This document shows, one piece after another, positions 26,287 through 36,661 of a stretch of 64,000 nt of DNA. The stretch is from positions 5,698-69,697 of the forward strand of contig DASRJW010000150.1 in NCBI GenBank assembly GCA_035649275.1, in the 5' to 3' direction. The stretch comes from Candidatus Krumholzibacteriia bacterium (GTDB lineage: Bacteria; Krumholzibacteriota; Krumholzibacteriia; G020349025). The notes beneath the pieces are model-generated. The model was given only the letters and a program-made list of their open reading frames with translations. It made no database searches and had not been told where the DNA came from. The position numbers were made by a program, and so were the translations under genes. Position 1 is the first letter of the stretch; each line of letters opens with the position of its first letter.

Positions 26287-27666
26287 TCAAGACGCTCCGG
26301 ACTCGGACTCGTCGTCGGCCCAGCTCTCCAGCTTGCGATACAGCGTCTTGCGATCGAGACCGAGGATGCGGGCCGCCAGCGTCTTGTTGCCGCCCGCCGC
26401 TTCGAGGACGCGGCGGATGTAGCGCCGCTCGACCTGATCGAGCGGCACCAGCTCGGACGGATCGTCGCTGGCGAGGACGATCTGCGTCCGCCGGGAGTCC
26501 CGGACCTTTTCGGGCAGATCGTCGAGAGTGATCTGCTCGAAGCGCGCCAGCGCCACGGCGCGCTCGATCGAGTTGCGCAGCTCGCGCACGTTCCCCGGCC
26601 AGGCATAGGCCAGCAACTTCTCCGCCGCGGCTCCCGACAAACCCGCGACACGCTTGCCGGCCTGGGCAGCGCAGTCCTCGAGGAAGCGCTGCGCCAGGAG
26701 CAGGATGTCGTTGCCGCGCAGGCGCAGCGGCGGCACCTCGATGGGGATGACGCTGATGCGGAAGAAGAGATCCTCGCGGAAGCGCTTCTCCTCCACCGCG
26801 GCTTCCAGGTCGATGTTCGTGGCGGCGATGAGACGCACGTCGATGGGGGTTTCGGTGTCGCCGCCGAGCGGACGGATCTTCCGTTCTTGGAGAGCGCGCA
26901 GCAGCTTGGGCTGCAGACCGACCGGCATGTCACCGATCTCGTCGAGGAAGAGCGTGCCGCCGTGGGCCTGCTGGAAGAGACCGGCGCGGGCGGTCCGGGC
27001 GTCGGTGAAGGCGCCGCGGGCATGGCCGAAGAGCTCGCTTTCCAGCAGGGTCTCGGGCATGGCGGCGCAGTTGACCGCGACGAAGGGCCCGGCGCTGCGC
27101 CGGCCGCGGCGGTGCAGCGCTTGCGCCACCAGCTCCTTGCCCGTGCCGCTCTCGCCAGTGATGAGCACCGAGGCGTCCGTCTCGGCGACGCGCTCGAGAA
27201 GGCCGTAGAGCTTGCGCATCGCCGGGCTCCCGCCTACGAGCTCGCCGAACAACTGCGACTCCCCCACCGCCCGCCGCAGGCGCTTGACCTCCTCGCGCAA
27301 GGCGCGGTGCTGCGCCGCCCGTTCCAGCGCCAGCACCAGCGCCTCGACCTCCACCGGCTTGGTGATGAAGTCGTAGGCACCGGCGCGGATGGCGGCGACG
27401 GCACTCTCGAAGCTGCCGAAGGAAGTGATGACGATCACCGGCACGTCGGGTCGGTTGGCGGCGACCCGCGTGCACAGCTCGAGACCATTCGTGCCTTGCA
27501 TCTTGATGTCCGTGAGCACCACGTCGAAGTCCTCGGCGGCGAGGAGTTCGAGAGCCGTGTCGGCGGAGAGGCGCCACAGCGCGGTGATGCCGCGGCGCCC
27601 GAGAGACTCCGCCAGCATCTCGCACATGTTCTGGTCGTCGTCGACGACGAGCACCCGACCGTTCAC
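26287..27666 (-). CDS. NtrC-family sigma-54-dependent response regulator
   Basis: 459 residues: receiver (VLVVDDDQNMCEML, phospho-Asp in VVLTDIKMQGTNGL, Lys in FITKPVEVEAL), AAA+ domain (Walker A GESGTGKELVAQAL, sigma-54 contact loop GAFTDA, Walker B GGTLFLDEIGDM, R-finger region) and a Fis-type HTH (VLEAAGGNKTLAARILGLDRKTLYRKL). The loop reads GAFTDA rather than GAFTGA, a known variant. GTG 27666 overlaps the kinase stop by 4 bases (GTGA), so the kinase at 27663-29177 is the partner. It activates sigma-54 promoters; targets are not evident. Confidence 0.93.
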   Translation of the reverse strand: MNGRVLVVDDDQNMCEMLAESLGRRGITALWRLSADTALELLAAEDFDVVLTDIKMQGTNGLELCTRVAANRPDVPVIVITSFGSFESAVAAIRAGAYDFITKPVEVEALVLALERAAQHRALREEVKRLRRAVGESQLFGELVGGSPAMRKLYGLLERVAETDASVLITGESGTGKELVAQALHRRGRRSAGPFVAVNCAAMPETLLESELFGHARGAFTDARTARAGLFQQAHGGTLFLDEIGDMPVGLQPKLLRALQERKIRPLGGDTETPIDVRLIAATNIDLEAAVEEKRFREDLFFRISVIPIEVPPLRLRGNDILLLAQRFLEDCAAQAGKRVAGLSGAAAEKLLAYAWPGNVRELRNSIERAVALARFEQITLDDLPEKVRDSRRTQIVLASDDPSELVPLDQVERRYIRRVLEAAGGNKTLAARILGLDRKTLYRKLESWADDESESGAS

Positions 27667-29177
27667 GCCCGGCCTCCCCGGGCCAGAGCGGCCCCGGCGG
27701 CCGGCACCCCCATCTCCGGCGCTTCGCCTGGCAGGTGGATGCCGAAGCAGCTGCCCTTCCCACGGTGCGACTCGACGCTGATCCAGCCGCCATGGTCCCG
27801 CACGATGCCGTAGGCCACCGCCAGACCCATTCCCGTGCCTTCCCCCACCTCCTTGGTGGTGAAGAAGGGGTCGAAGATGTGGGGCAGGTTTTCCGGCGCG
27901 ATCCCGTCGCCTTCGTCGCGCACCGACAAGGTGAGATACTCGGCCACGGCGCCACCGACCTCCGCCGGCGGCTGCAGGCGTTCGCGCCCGAGTTGCACCT
28001 GCACCACGCCACCGGCGCGCATCGACTGGAGCGCGTTCACGACCAGATTGGTGAGCACCTGCTCCATCTGCCCGCCGTCCACGAGCCCGACGAGCGGCCC
28101 CGCGTCCCCCTCGAGTCGTACCTCCACGCCACGCTTCTTGGCCAGCGGCGCGAGCAACGCCAGGGTCCGCTCGGCGAGGCGGCGGAGATCCTGGGGCGCG
28201 GCCTCCGGCGTGCGCCGGCGCGTCAGGTCGAGCAGCTGGCGGATGACGCCGGTGATGCGCTGCGCCTGTTCGAAGACGATGCGGGCGCCGTCGGCGGCCT
28301 CGGCGCCCGTCACCTCTCCGGTGGAGATCATCTTGGCGCGCTGCGACACCACGTTGAGCGGCGTCCCGAGCTCGTGCGCCACCCCGGCCGCGAGCTGTCC
28401 CACCGTGGCCAGACGGTCGGCGTGACGCAGCTGCTCCAGCGCGGCGATGCGCGCCGCGGTTTCCGACACCAGCTGCTTGTGCGCTGCATCGAGGCGCTCG
28501 CACATCGCATCGAGCTCGCGGGCGAGCATGCCGATCTCGTCTCGCTGCCGCAGGGCGAGCGGCCCGGAAAGATCCCCGGCGCCGGCGCGCCGCGCCTTGT
28601 CCACCAAGCCCTGGATCGGCCGTCCCACGAGCCAGGCGCCGAGCACGCCCGCCAGGAGGCTGAAGAGCGCCGCGAGAGTCGCCGTGGTGATGAGCCGGTG
28701 CACCGCCAGCGAGCGGAGATAACGCTGCTTGGCCTGCAGTGGCTCCGAGACCTCCAGGGCACCACGGAGCTGGCCTTCCACCTGCACCGGGATATACGTG
28801 AACAACCGGTCTCTCCCGTCCTCGGCGCGCAACGGGCGCGTCACCACCTCGTCCTTCCCCAAGCCGGCGAGCTCGGCTTGCGGCAGGCGCGGGGCGAAAG
28901 CACTGCCCGCCGCTGCTTCCGGTTCGACCCAGCGGAAATGCAGCCTGGAGGCGCGGTCGTTGGCGTGCTGGACGAGCAGCAGGGCGCGCGACAATCCCTC
29001 CCGCTGCAGGACGTCGGCGAGGGCCGTGGCCAGAGCGCGGCCGGTGTCGCGCTCGTCCGTGCGCATGTCCGCTTCGAGGAGACGCGTCTCGCGCCAGATG
29101 CCCACCCAGGCGTCGAGCGCCAGGACGACGCACATCGCCAGGACCAAGACCAGCGTCAGCTTGCTCGCGAGCTTCAT
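27663..29177 (-). CDS. Membrane sensor histidine kinase (NtrB/ZraS-like)
   Basis: 504 residues: first membrane helix (about 7-28), a periplasmic sensing region (about 30-155), second helix (about 165-190), a HAMP domain (GRPIQGLVDKARRAGAGDLS), HisKA with the phospho-acceptor in GVAHELGTPLNVV, and HATPase_c (NLVVNALQSM, DEGDGI, HIFDPFFTTKEVGEGTGMGLAVAYGIV). It is translationally coupled to the NtrC-type regulator gene downstream. The signal sensed is unknown. A 392-base region lies upstream, divergent from a peptidoglycan-binding protein gene that could be a target. Confidence 0.92.
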   Translation of the reverse strand: MKLASKLTLVLVLAMCVVLALDAWVGIWRETRLLEADMRTDERDTGRALATALADVLQREGLSRALLLVQHANDRASRLHFRWVEPEAAAGSAFAPRLPQAELAGLGKDEVVTRPLRAEDGRDRLFTYIPVQVEGQLRGALEVSEPLQAKQRYLRSLAVHRLITTATLAALFSLLAGVLGAWLVGRPIQGLVDKARRAGAGDLSGPLALRQRDEIGMLARELDAMCERLDAAHKQLVSETAARIAALEQLRHADRLATVGQLAAGVAHELGTPLNVVSQRAKMISTGEVTGAEAADGARIVFEQAQRITGVIRQLLDLTRRRTPEAAPQDLRRLAERTLALLAPLAKKRGVEVRLEGDAGPLVGLVDGGQMEQVLTNLVVNALQSMRAGGVVQVQLGRERLQPPAEVGGAVAEYLTLSVRDEGDGIAPENLPHIFDPFFTTKEVGEGTGMGLAVAYGIVRDHGGWISVESHRGKGSCFGIHLPGEAPEMGVPAAGAALARGGRA

Positions 29178-29569
29178 GGGTCCCTTTAGGGAGCGGCTCG
29201 GTCGACCCGAATTCTAGACGTTAGACCTGGTACGGACGCCCTCGCAAGTCGGTCCCAGGATGCCACGGCGTGGCGAATCTCCCCAGTGCGCGCCGGCGCG
29301 AGCCGCGCGCCGGATCGCGACGTGGCCGGCACGAGCGAGGCGAAAGTGGACACGCGCGCCGCGCGGCAAGGAAAGTCGCCACCAGGCCGGAAGTCGCGCA
29401 CGGTGCGCACGTTACCGTCGAGGGCGCGGATTGGCGCGGAAGTCGCTCTTCGATCCTCTGTGTCGGGTCCGGCGGGGCTCCCCCGGGTTCACGCCACCCG
29501 CCCCGCCCTGGACCCGTACACAAGTCACCGAGGTGGCGCAGCGCCCGCCGCCCCAGGAGGTTGAGGCTC
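29178..29569. other. Divergent intergenic region, kinase gene / peptidoglycan-binding protein gene
   Basis: 392 bases without a supported gene. I looked for a GG-N10-GC sigma-54 site because an NtrC-type gene is adjacent and found none that fits. Short GC-rich palindromes near 29293-29313 are weak. Promoters for both flanking genes are expected here. Confidence 0.5.
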
Positions 29570-29998
29570 ATGCGACCGCGCAACATTCTCATACTGTGCG
29601 TCGGCGTCCTGCTCGTGACGAGCGTGGCGCTGGCGGGAGGAACCACCCCGGCCACGGGCAAACGGCAGCCGGCCGTCGGCAGCGCCAACTCGGCGACGAG
29701 CGCCGCAAGCAAGACGAGCGCATCGAACAAGAAGGAGATGCATCACATGCAGCTGAACAAGGAGCAGACCCTCGCTTTGCAGAATGCCCTGGTGAAGAGC
29801 GGCGACTTCAAGGGCAAAGTGGATGGCGTCTTCGGCGAGAAGACCCGCGAAGCCCTACGCCATTATCAACACACCAATCAGCTGCCCGTCACCGGCCAAC
29901 CGGACGAGAAGACCATGGCGAAGCTGGGCATCCCGATCGCTGCTGCTCCGGCCAAGTCCGAGAAGAGCCCGACCGGGAGCTCCACGAGCCCCTACTGA
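29570..29998 (+). CDS. Exported peptidoglycan-binding domain protein
   Basis: 142 residues from ATG 29570, with AGGAGG 9 bases upstream. A signal peptide (NILILCVGVLLVTSVALA) leads to a Ser/Thr/Ala-rich linker and one PG_binding_1 domain (about 62-120: ALQNALVKSGDFKGKVDGVFGEKT, then LRHYQHTNQLPVTGQPDEKT), ending in a low-complexity tail. It probably binds cell wall in the periplasm; no catalytic domain is attached. The gene stands alone, followed about 85 bases later by a strong terminator, so it is monocistronic. Confidence 0.85.
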   Translation: MRPRNILILCVGVLLVTSVALAGGTTPATGKRQPAVGSANSATSAASKTSASNKKEMHHMQLNKEQTLALQNALVKSGDFKGKVDGVFGEKTREALRHYQHTNQLPVTGQPDEKTMAKLGIPIAAAPAKSEKSPTGSSTSPY

Positions 29999-30083
29999 GA
30001 AACATCATCCGGTCGACGCCGAGGAGCCGTTCGTAGCGACCGCCCCACGCGGCGGCAGCACCTGGTCTCGAACGGCTCTGCTT

Positions 30084-30113
30084 CCGGGCCCGGCCCCCCA
30101 CGGCCGGGCCCGG
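30084..30113 (+). terminator. Rho-independent terminator
   Basis: A perfect 12-bp all-GC stem (30084-30095 with 30102-30113, loop of 6) followed by TTTATTCTG. This is the most canonical terminator in the window and closes the peptidoglycan-binding gene. Confidence 0.85.
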
Positions 30114-30249
30114 TTTATTCTGTCCTCGCCGCGCCTCTGCGGTCCGGCCCAACCATCCACCCTTGGTTGGGCCCCGCGGCATCGTCTACCATGGATGGTT
30201 TGAAGCGCTGCCCGGAGCCGCCGCCCGGGCCGTTCCCGCGAGGCCGTGA

Positions 30250-31596
30250 ATGAAGAACCGCGCCCCCCGGCTCACGGACGTCCAGTACGCCTGCAACTTC
30301 GCCGACATCCAGAAGCCCCTCACCTCGGCCCAGGCGTTCGTCGAATCCTCCCGCTGCCTCTTCTGCTTCGAGGCGCCGTGCATCACCGCCTGCCCGACGC
30401 ACATCGACGTCCCGAGCTTCATCCAGAAGATCCGCAACGAGAACGTCCGTGGCGCCGCCCGGGTCATCCTGGACGCGAATCCCTTGGGTGCGAGCTGCGC
30501 TCGGGTCTGTCCGGTGGAGGTGCTCTGCGAGGGCGCCTGCGTGCTGCACCACAATCTGGAGAAGCCCGTGGAGATCGGCCGCCTGCAGCGCTTCGCCACC
30601 GATTGGTACTTCGAGCGCGGCATGCCGGCGCTGTTCCCGCTGCCGCCGGCCAACGGCCACCGCGTCGCCCTCGTCGGCGCCGGTCCCGCGTCTCTCGGCT
30701 GTGCCGCGGCGCTCCGCCGTCTGGGCTACGCCGCCGTGGTCTTCGACCGCAACCCCGAGCCGGGAGGCCTCAACACCTACGGCATCGCCCAATACAAGAT
30801 GACACCCGAGGACAGCCTGCGGGAAATCGAGTTCGTCCGTTCCCTGGGGGCCGAATTCCGCTGCGGCGTGGAAGTGGGAACGCAGCTGACGCTCGACTCG
30901 CTGCGCCAGGATCACGACGCCGTCTTCCTCGGCATCGGTCTCGGGGGAACGCACCGTCTCGAAATCCCCGGTGCCGACAAGAACGGCGTCGTCGACGCTC
31001 TCCATTTCATCCGCGACTACAAGACGCGGCCCTACGGTGATGTCCCCGTCGGCCGTCGCGTCGCTGTCATCGGCGGCGGCAACACCGCCATCGACGCGGC
31101 GACGGCGGCGGTGCGCCTCGGCGCCGAGCGCACCTGGATCGTCTATCGGCGCAGCGAAGCCGAGATGCCCGCGTTTCACTACGAGATCGAGCTGGCGAAG
31201 CGAGACGGCGTCGTCTTCCAGTGGCTCGCCGCACCGAGCGAAATCCTGGGCGACGGCGGTGTGGCCGGCCTGCGCTGCCAGTGCATGCGCCTCGGGCCTC
31301 CCGACGCCCGCGGCCGCGCCCGGCCCGAGCCCGTCCCGGGCAGCGACTTCGTTCTCGAGGTGGACATGGTGATCGCCGCCACCGGCCAGGAGAAGTTGGG
31401 CGAGTGGCTCGGGGCGATCCAGGGCCTCGCGCTCGATGGGGGTCGCGTGGTGGTGGACGCGGAGACGGGGATGACCTCCGTCCCCGGTCTCTTCGCCGGC
31501 GGCGATTGCGCCAACGGCGGCCTGGAGGTGGTGAACGCCGTCGCCGAGGGCACGCGCGCCGCCTTCGGCATCGACGCCTGGATGCGCTCCCGGTGA
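30250..31596 (+). CDS. preT: NAD-dependent dihydropyrimidine dehydrogenase subunit PreT
   Basis: 448 residues, a GltD/PreT-type Fe-S flavoprotein. N-terminal cysteine clusters CLFCFEAPCITACP and CARVCPVEVLCEGAC (about 35-100) hold two 4Fe-4S centres. FAD- and NAD-binding Rossmann motifs follow (VALVGAGPASLGCA, PGGLNTYGIA, VAVIGGGNTAIDAA, then GLFAGGDCANGG). With PreA it reduces uracil and thymine to dihydropyrimidines. In E. coli preT and preA are adjacent; here preA is at 54183. The 3' end overlaps the GT39 gene by 4 bases (GTGA). No strong ribosome-binding site precedes the ATG. Confidence 0.9.
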   Translation: MKNRAPRLTDVQYACNFADIQKPLTSAQAFVESSRCLFCFEAPCITACPTHIDVPSFIQKIRNENVRGAARVILDANPLGASCARVCPVEVLCEGACVLHHNLEKPVEIGRLQRFATDWYFERGMPALFPLPPANGHRVALVGAGPASLGCAAALRRLGYAAVVFDRNPEPGGLNTYGIAQYKMTPEDSLREIEFVRSLGAEFRCGVEVGTQLTLDSLRQDHDAVFLGIGLGGTHRLEIPGADKNGVVDALHFIRDYKTRPYGDVPVGRRVAVIGGGNTAIDAATAAVRLGAERTWIVYRRSEAEMPAFHYEIELAKRDGVVFQWLAAPSEILGDGGVAGLRCQCMRLGPPDARGRARPEPVPGSDFVLEVDMVIAATGQEKLGEWLGAIQGLALDGGRVVVDAETGMTSVPGLFAGGDCANGGLEVVNAVAEGTRAAFGIDAWMRSR

Positions 31597-33107
31597 GGAA
31601 CGCGACGCGCCTCCCCTGGTGGATCGCCGGCGCCACCACGCTCTTCCATCTGCTCACCGCGGCACGCGGCGGTATCTTCCGCGACGAGCTCTACTACCTC
31701 GCTTGTTCCGAGCACCTCGGCCTCGGCTATGTCGACCAGCCGCCCCTCGTCGGTTATACCGCCTGGCTCGCCCGCCACCTCTTCGGCACATCCCTGCTGG
31801 GACTGCGCTTCCTGCCCGCTCTCGCTGCCGGTGGCACCGTGGCTCTGACGGCAGGAATGGCGCGCCGGCTCGGTGGCGGCCGCTTCGCCGTGTCGCTGGC
31901 AGCCGTGCTCGCGGCGCTGGCTCCGGTGTACGTTTCGATCTTCAGCATTCTTTCCATGAATGCCTTCGACGTGCTCCTCTGGGCAGCAGCGTTCTTCCTC
32001 CTGCTCCGGATTCTCGAGGGTGGCGCGCCTCGCGACTGGCTGCTCTTCGGTCTTGTTGCCGGCCTCGGCCTCGAGAACAAGCTGAGCATGGGCTTCTTGG
32101 GCGCTGGCGTCGCCGCCGGATTGCTCCTCGCCCGCGAGTGGCAGCAGTTTCGCCGCCCCTGGCTCTGGCTCGGTGGCGCGCTCGCCCTTCTCCTCTTCTT
32201 GCCGCACTGCCTCTGGCAAGCAGTACACGGTTGGCCCGCCCACGAGTTCATGGCCCATGCCATGGGGAGCAAGAACGCGCCACTCTCGCTCTTCGACACC
32301 CTGCGCACCTGGACCCTGCAGATGAACCCGTCGGCCGTACCCATCGTGCTCGCCGGTCTCGTGTTCCTCCTCGTTCGACCGGCGGGGAAGCCGTACCGCG
32401 CCCTCGGCTGGGCGAGCCTCGTCATCACCGGCCTGCTTCTGTCGCAGCGGTCCAAGCCCTACTACCTCTCGCCCCTCTTCACGCTTCTCTTCGCCGCGGG
32501 CAGCGTCGTCGCCGGCCACGTCACCGCGCCTCGGCGCCTTGGTTGGATCCGCGCCGTTCTCCTCGTCGCCTGCACCGGCGTCGGCCTCGCGCTCACGCCC
32601 CGGGCCAAGCCGCTTCTCCCGACCGAAGCTTACCTGGCCTACGCTGCGCGCCTCGGTCTCTCGACGCCGGCGGAAGAGAACCACGAGATGGGCCGCTTGC
32701 CGCAGTTCTTCGCCGATCGCATCGGCTGGCGCGAGCTGGCCGAAACCGTGGCGCGAGTCGCCGACAGTCTCACGCCGGAAGAACGGCAAGGCCTCTGTGT
32801 CTTCGGCCAGAACTACGGCCAGGCGGGCGCCATCGATTTCTACGGCCCCAGCCTCGGCCTGCCGAAGGCGCTCTCGGGGCACAACAGCTACTTCTTGTGG
32901 GGACCGCGCGGCTGCCGCGGTGATGTCGTCATCGTCATCGACGGCGACCTCGAGGATCTCCAGGAGGTGTTCGAGAGCGCCGAGCTCGCCACGACCTACA
33001 CCTGCAGCGATTGCATGCCGTACGAGAACGACAAGCCCATCTGGATCGCCCGCCACCTGAAGCGACCCATGGAAAACCTCTGGCCCCAGGTGCGCCACTA
33101 CAACTGA
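31593..33107 (+). CDS. GT39-family membrane glycosyltransferase (ArnT/PMT-like)
   Basis: 504 residues from GTG 31593, which overlaps the preT stop by 4 bases. About ten to eleven membrane helices are present. The first loop carries the acidic F-R-D-E-L-Y-Y-L motif typical of GT39/GT-C enzymes, followed by GYVDQPPLVG. Such enzymes transfer sugars from polyprenyl-phosphate donors to lipids or proteins at the outer membrane face. The C-terminal soluble part (about 370-504) includes two cysteines in TCSDCMPYEND. Acceptor is unknown. The link to preT looks like transcriptional convenience rather than shared function. Confidence 0.85.
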   Translation: MRNATRLPWWIAGATTLFHLLTAARGGIFRDELYYLACSEHLGLGYVDQPPLVGYTAWLARHLFGTSLLGLRFLPALAAGGTVALTAGMARRLGGGRFAVSLAAVLAALAPVYVSIFSILSMNAFDVLLWAAAFFLLLRILEGGAPRDWLLFGLVAGLGLENKLSMGFLGAGVAAGLLLAREWQQFRRPWLWLGGALALLLFLPHCLWQAVHGWPAHEFMAHAMGSKNAPLSLFDTLRTWTLQMNPSAVPIVLAGLVFLLVRPAGKPYRALGWASLVITGLLLSQRSKPYYLSPLFTLLFAAGSVVAGHVTAPRRLGWIRAVLLVACTGVGLALTPRAKPLLPTEAYLAYAARLGLSTPAEENHEMGRLPQFFADRIGWRELAETVARVADSLTPEERQGLCVFGQNYGQAGAIDFYGPSLGLPKALSGHNSYFLWGPRGCRGDVVIVIDGDLEDLQEVFESAELATTYTCSDCMPYENDKPIWIARHLKRPMENLWPQVRHYN

Positions 33108-33225
33108 CCCCCTTGCCTTCACCGCGCCGAGACCGTAGCGTGGACCGCCGGTGTGCCGGCGCCGCGCCGGGCTGGCACCTTGGCTGTCTCCGGGACGTCC
33201 GGATCCGAGTGCACGAGGACGGTCC

Positions 33226-33918
33226 ATGACATCGGCGCTCGACGCCTTGCGTTCCTCCATCGGCGCGAAGCTGGTGATGGCGGTCACCGGCATCGTTCTC
33301 CTTCTCTTCGTCATCGGTCACCTGCTCGGCAACCTCCAGGTCTTCCTCGGCCCGGAAGCCCTCAATCATTACGCCCGGAAACTGCACTCGGTGCCGCGCT
33401 TGCTCTGGATCTTGCGTCTCGGTCTCATCGCCTGCGTCCTCCTCCACATTCTCGCCGCCATCCGCGTCGCCATCCTCAACCGGACGGCGCGGCCGCAACG
33501 CTATGTCAAGCTCCGGGCCCAGGCGGCGAGCTGGACGGCGCGGACGCTCCAGCTGAGCGGCGGAGCCATCGCCCTCTACGTCGTCTACCACCTGATGCAC
33601 TTCACCTTCCGCAACGTGCACACGCAGTACGTGCACGAGGTGGAAGGACACGTCGATGTCTACTCCATGGTGGTCGGCAGCTTCCAGCAACCCGGGATCG
33701 CTCTCGTCTACACACTTTCCATGGTGCTCTTGGGGCTGCACCTGAGCCACGGCATCGGCGGCTTCCTGCAGACCCTCGGCGTCGGCCATCCGCGCTACAG
33801 CAAGAACCTACGATGGTTGGGGCCGGTGCTGGCGACGTTGCTCACCCTGGGTTACATCTCGATTCCCGTCGCCGTGCTCCTCGGTCTCGTCGCCCCGCCA
33901 GCAGGAGGAGGGCCATGA
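33226..33918 (+). CDS. sdhC: Succinate dehydrogenase cytochrome b subunit (Bacteroidota/Chlorobi type)
   Basis: 230 residues, five membrane helices, the single-subunit diheme b-type anchor of class B succinate dehydrogenase/fumarate reductase. Conserved features are [14 protein letters not shown] at the N-terminus and candidate haem ligands His in [26 protein letters not shown] and [14 protein letters not shown] 33226 has GAGG 8 bases upstream. Its stop overlaps the sdhA start (ATGA). Menaquinone is the expected partner for this type, which is inference. Confidence 0.92.
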   Translation: MTSALDALRSSIGAKLVMAVTGIVLLLFVIGHLLGNLQVFLGPEALNHYARKLHSVPRLLWILRLGLIACVLLHILAAIRVAILNRTARPQRYVKLRAQAASWTARTLQLSGGAIALYVVYHLMHFTFRNVHTQYVHEVEGHVDVYSMVVGSFQQPGIALVYTLSMVLLGLHLSHGIGGFLQTLGVGHPRYSKNLRWLGPVLATLLTLGYISIPVAVLLGLVAPPAGGGP

Positions 33919-35849
33919 GCCCCACCACGGACACCAGGCTGCTCGAGTCACGCTGCCCCACCGGGCCGCTCGCCGAACGCTGGGACAAAGCGCGCTTCGA
34001 GATGAAGCTCGTCAACCCGGCGAACAAGCGCAAGTTCAGCGTCATCGTCGTGGGGTCGGGCCTGGCGGGTGGGGCCGCAGCGGCGTCGCTCGCCGAGCTG
34101 GGCTACGAGGTCGACTGCTTCTGCTACCAGGACAGCGCCCGGCGCGCCCACAGCATCGCCGCCCAGGGCGGGATCAACGCGGCGAAGAACTACCAGAACG
34201 ACGGCGACAGCGTGCTGCGCTTGTTCTACGACACGGTGAAGGGCGGCGACTTCCGCGCCCGCGAATCCAACGTCCACCGCCTGGCCCAGATCAGCACCAG
34301 CATCATCGATCAGTGCGTCGCCCAGGGGGTGCCCTTCGCGCGGGAGTACGGCGGCCAGCTGGCGAATCGCTCCTTTGGCGGCGCCCAGGTATCGCGCACC
34401 TTCTATGCCCGGGGCCAGACCGGGCAGCAGCTACTCCTCGGCGCCTACCAGGCGCTGTCGCGGCAGGTGGGCGCCGGCAAGGTGCGCATGCACGCGCGCA
34501 CTGAGATGCTCGACCTCGTCGTTGCCGACGGTCGCGCCGCCGGCATCGTCACCCGCGACCTCGTGAGTGGCGAGGTGAAGTCCTGGTCGGCACAGGCGGT
34601 GCTACTGGCCACGGGGGGTTATGGCAACGTCTTCTATCTCTCGACCAATGCCAAGGGCTGCAACGTCACCGCCACCTTTCGCGCCTGGAAGCGTGGCGCT
34701 TTCTTCGCCAACCCCTGCTTCACGCAGATCCACCCGACCTGCATCCCCGTCGCCGGCGAGTACCAGTCGAAGCTCACCCTCATGTCCGAGTCACTGCGCA
34801 ACGACGGACGCATCTGGGTGCCGAAGCAGCAGGGCGATCGCCGTGCGGCAAGGGACATCCCGGAGGAAGAGCGCGACTACTACCTGGAGCGCCGCTACCC
34901 GAGCTTCGGCAACTTGTCCCCACGCGACATCGCCTCCCGCGCCGCCAAAGCGGTCTGCGATGCGGGGCGCGGTGTCGGCCCCTCGGGTCTCGGCGTCTAC
35001 CTCGACTTCGCCGACGCCATCCGCCGGCTGGGCCGAGAGGTCATCGAGGAGCGCTACGGCAACCTCTTCCAGATGTACGAGCGCATCACCGGCGAAGACC
35101 CCTACACCACGCCCATGCGCATCTTCCCGGCGGTGCACTACACCATGGGCGGCACCTGGGTGGACTACCACCTGATGAGCACGATCCCCGGTCTCTTCGT
35201 CCTCGGCGAGGCGAACTTCTCCGACCACGGCGCCAACCGGCTCGGTGCCAGCGCCCTCATGCAAGGACTGGCGGACGGCTACTTCATCATTCCCTCCACC
35301 CTGGGCCACTACTTCGCCACCACGGTGCCACCACGATGCGGCACCGACCACGCCGCCTTTCGCGCCGTGGAGAGCGAGGTGCAGGAGCGGACCCGCCGTC
35401 TCCTCGCCGTGCGCGGCAAACGCAGCGTCGACAGCTTCCACCGCGAGCTCGGACTCCTGCTCTGGGAGAAGTGCGGCATGGCCCGCAACGCCGACGGCCT
35501 GCGCCAGGCACTGCAGCGCCTGCCGGCGCTGCGCGAGGAGTTCTGGAGCGACGTCAACGTCCTCGGCAGCAACGAGGAATACAACATCTGTCTCGAGATG
35601 GCGGGCCGCGTCGCCGACTTCCTCGAGTTCGCCGAGCTGCTCTGCACCGACGCTCTGGAGCGCGAGGAATCCTGCGGGGGCCACTTCCGCGAGGAGTACC
35701 AGACCGAGGAAGGCGAGGCCCGGCGCAACGACGCCAAGTTCTGCCACGTGAGCGCCTGGGAGTACACCGGTCCGGGGAAGGCGCCGAAGCTGCACAAGGA
35801 GCCGCTGGTCTTCGAGTTCGTGCACCCGACGCAGAGGAGCTACAAGTGA
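33915..35849 (+). CDS. sdhA: Succinate dehydrogenase/fumarate reductase flavoprotein subunit
   Basis: 644 residues, the catalytic subunit with covalent FAD at the cytoplasmic membrane. The first Rossmann strand is [20 protein letters not shown] (about 42-61). The FAD-linking His is in [20 protein letters not shown]. Substrate-site segments include [25 protein letters not shown] and [19 protein letters not shown], in the Bacteroidota/Chlorobi form. Length is usual for this long subtype. GGAGGAGG precedes ATG 33915. It overlaps sdhC by 4 bases and sdhB by 1, so all three subunits are coupled. Confidence 0.95.
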   Translation: MSPTTDTRLLESRCPTGPLAERWDKARFEMKLVNPANKRKFSVIVVGSGLAGGAAAASLAELGYEVDCFCYQDSARRAHSIAAQGGINAAKNYQNDGDSVLRLFYDTVKGGDFRARESNVHRLAQISTSIIDQCVAQGVPFAREYGGQLANRSFGGAQVSRTFYARGQTGQQLLLGAYQALSRQVGAGKVRMHARTEMLDLVVADGRAAGIVTRDLVSGEVKSWSAQAVLLATGGYGNVFYLSTNAKGCNVTATFRAWKRGAFFANPCFTQIHPTCIPVAGEYQSKLTLMSESLRNDGRIWVPKQQGDRRAARDIPEEERDYYLERRYPSFGNLSPRDIASRAAKAVCDAGRGVGPSGLGVYLDFADAIRRLGREVIEERYGNLFQMYERITGEDPYTTPMRIFPAVHYTMGGTWVDYHLMSTIPGLFVLGEANFSDHGANRLGASALMQGLADGYFIIPSTLGHYFATTVPPRCGTDHAAFRAVESEVQERTRRLLAVRGKRSVDSFHRELGLLLWEKCGMARNADGLRQALQRLPALREEFWSDVNVLGSNEEYNICLEMAGRVADFLEFAELLCTDALEREESCGGHFREEYQTEEGEARRNDAKFCHVSAWEYTGPGKAPKLHKEPLVFEFVHPTQRSYK

Positions 35850-36652
35850 TGCGCCTCACGCTCCGCATCTGGCGCCAGAAGGATGCCCGCACCGCCGGCC
35901 GGCTGGTCCCCTACGAGCTCGATGAGGTGAGCCCCCACATGTCCTTCCTGGAAATGCTGGACGTGCTCAACGAGAAGCTCCTCCGGGGCGGCGAGGAGCC
36001 CATCGCCTTCGACCACGATTGCCGCGAAGGCATTTGCGGCACCTGCTCGCTCGTCATCGACGGCGTCCCCCACGGTCCGGAACGCGCCACCACCACCTGT
36101 CAGCTGCACATGCGCAAGTTCCGCGACGGCCAGACCATCACGGTCGAGCCCTTCCGCGCCCGCGCCTTCCCGGTCATCCGGGATCTCGTCGTCGACCGCT
36201 CGGCGTTCGACCGGGTCATCCAGGCGGGCGGCTTCGTCGCCGTCAACACCGGCAGCGCCCCCGAGGGCAACGCCATCCCGGTGCCCAAGCACGAGGCCGA
36301 GATCGCCATGGACGCGGCGGCGTGCATCGGCTGCGGCGCCTGCGTCGCTGCCTGCCCGAACGCCTCCGCCATGCTCTTCGTCGCCGCCAAGGTCGCGCAC
36401 CTGGCGCACTTGCCGCAGGGGCAGCCGGAGCGCAACGAGCGCGTGCGCGCCATGGTGCAGGCCATGGACGCCGAGCGCTTCGGCTTCTGCTCGCACCAGT
36501 TCGAATGCGAGGCGGTCTGCCCGAAGGAGATCAGCGGCCGCTTCATCGGGGAGCTCAACCGCGAGTACACTCGAGCGGTGCTGCGGCAGCAGGAGGAGGC
36601 GCCGCGCCTACCCGCTGCAGGCCGCGCCGGCATGAGTGGCGGCGCTGGCTGA
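35849..36652 (+). CDS. sdhB: Succinate dehydrogenase/fumarate reductase iron-sulfur subunit
   Basis: 267 residues carrying electrons from the flavin to the haem subunit. A 2Fe-2S site (CREGICGTC, then TTTC, about residues 54-83), then the ferredoxin-like [13 protein letters not shown] and the [14 protein letters not shown] cluster give the 4Fe-4S and 3Fe-4S centres. The ATG shares a base with the sdhA stop (TGATG). A DUF72 gene follows after 9 bases. Completes a full sdhCAB operon. Confidence 0.95.
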   Translation: MRLTLRIWRQKDARTAGRLVPYELDEVSPHMSFLEMLDVLNEKLLRGGEEPIAFDHDCREGICGTCSLVIDGVPHGPERATTTCQLHMRKFRDGQTITVEPFRARAFPVIRDLVVDRSAFDRVIQAGGFVAVNTGSAPEGNAIPVPKHEAEIAMDAAACIGCGACVAACPNASAMLFVAAKVAHLAHLPQGQPERNERVRAMVQAMDAERFGFCSHQFECEAVCPKEISGRFIGELNREYTRAVLRQQEEAPRLPAAGRAGMSGGAG

Positions 36653-36661
36653 CGAGCCGCC

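Noticed and set aside
27667-29133. Long N-terminal extension of the NtrC-type regulator frame
   Set aside because: This part overlaps the histidine kinase gene in another frame and has no domain. The GTG at 27666 with GTGA coupling is the natural start.
29178-29569. Sigma-54 promoter for the peptidoglycan-binding protein gene
   Set aside because: The adjacent NtrC-type gene made this attractive, but the nearest match (TGGTACGG near 29228) lacks the GC at the required spacing.
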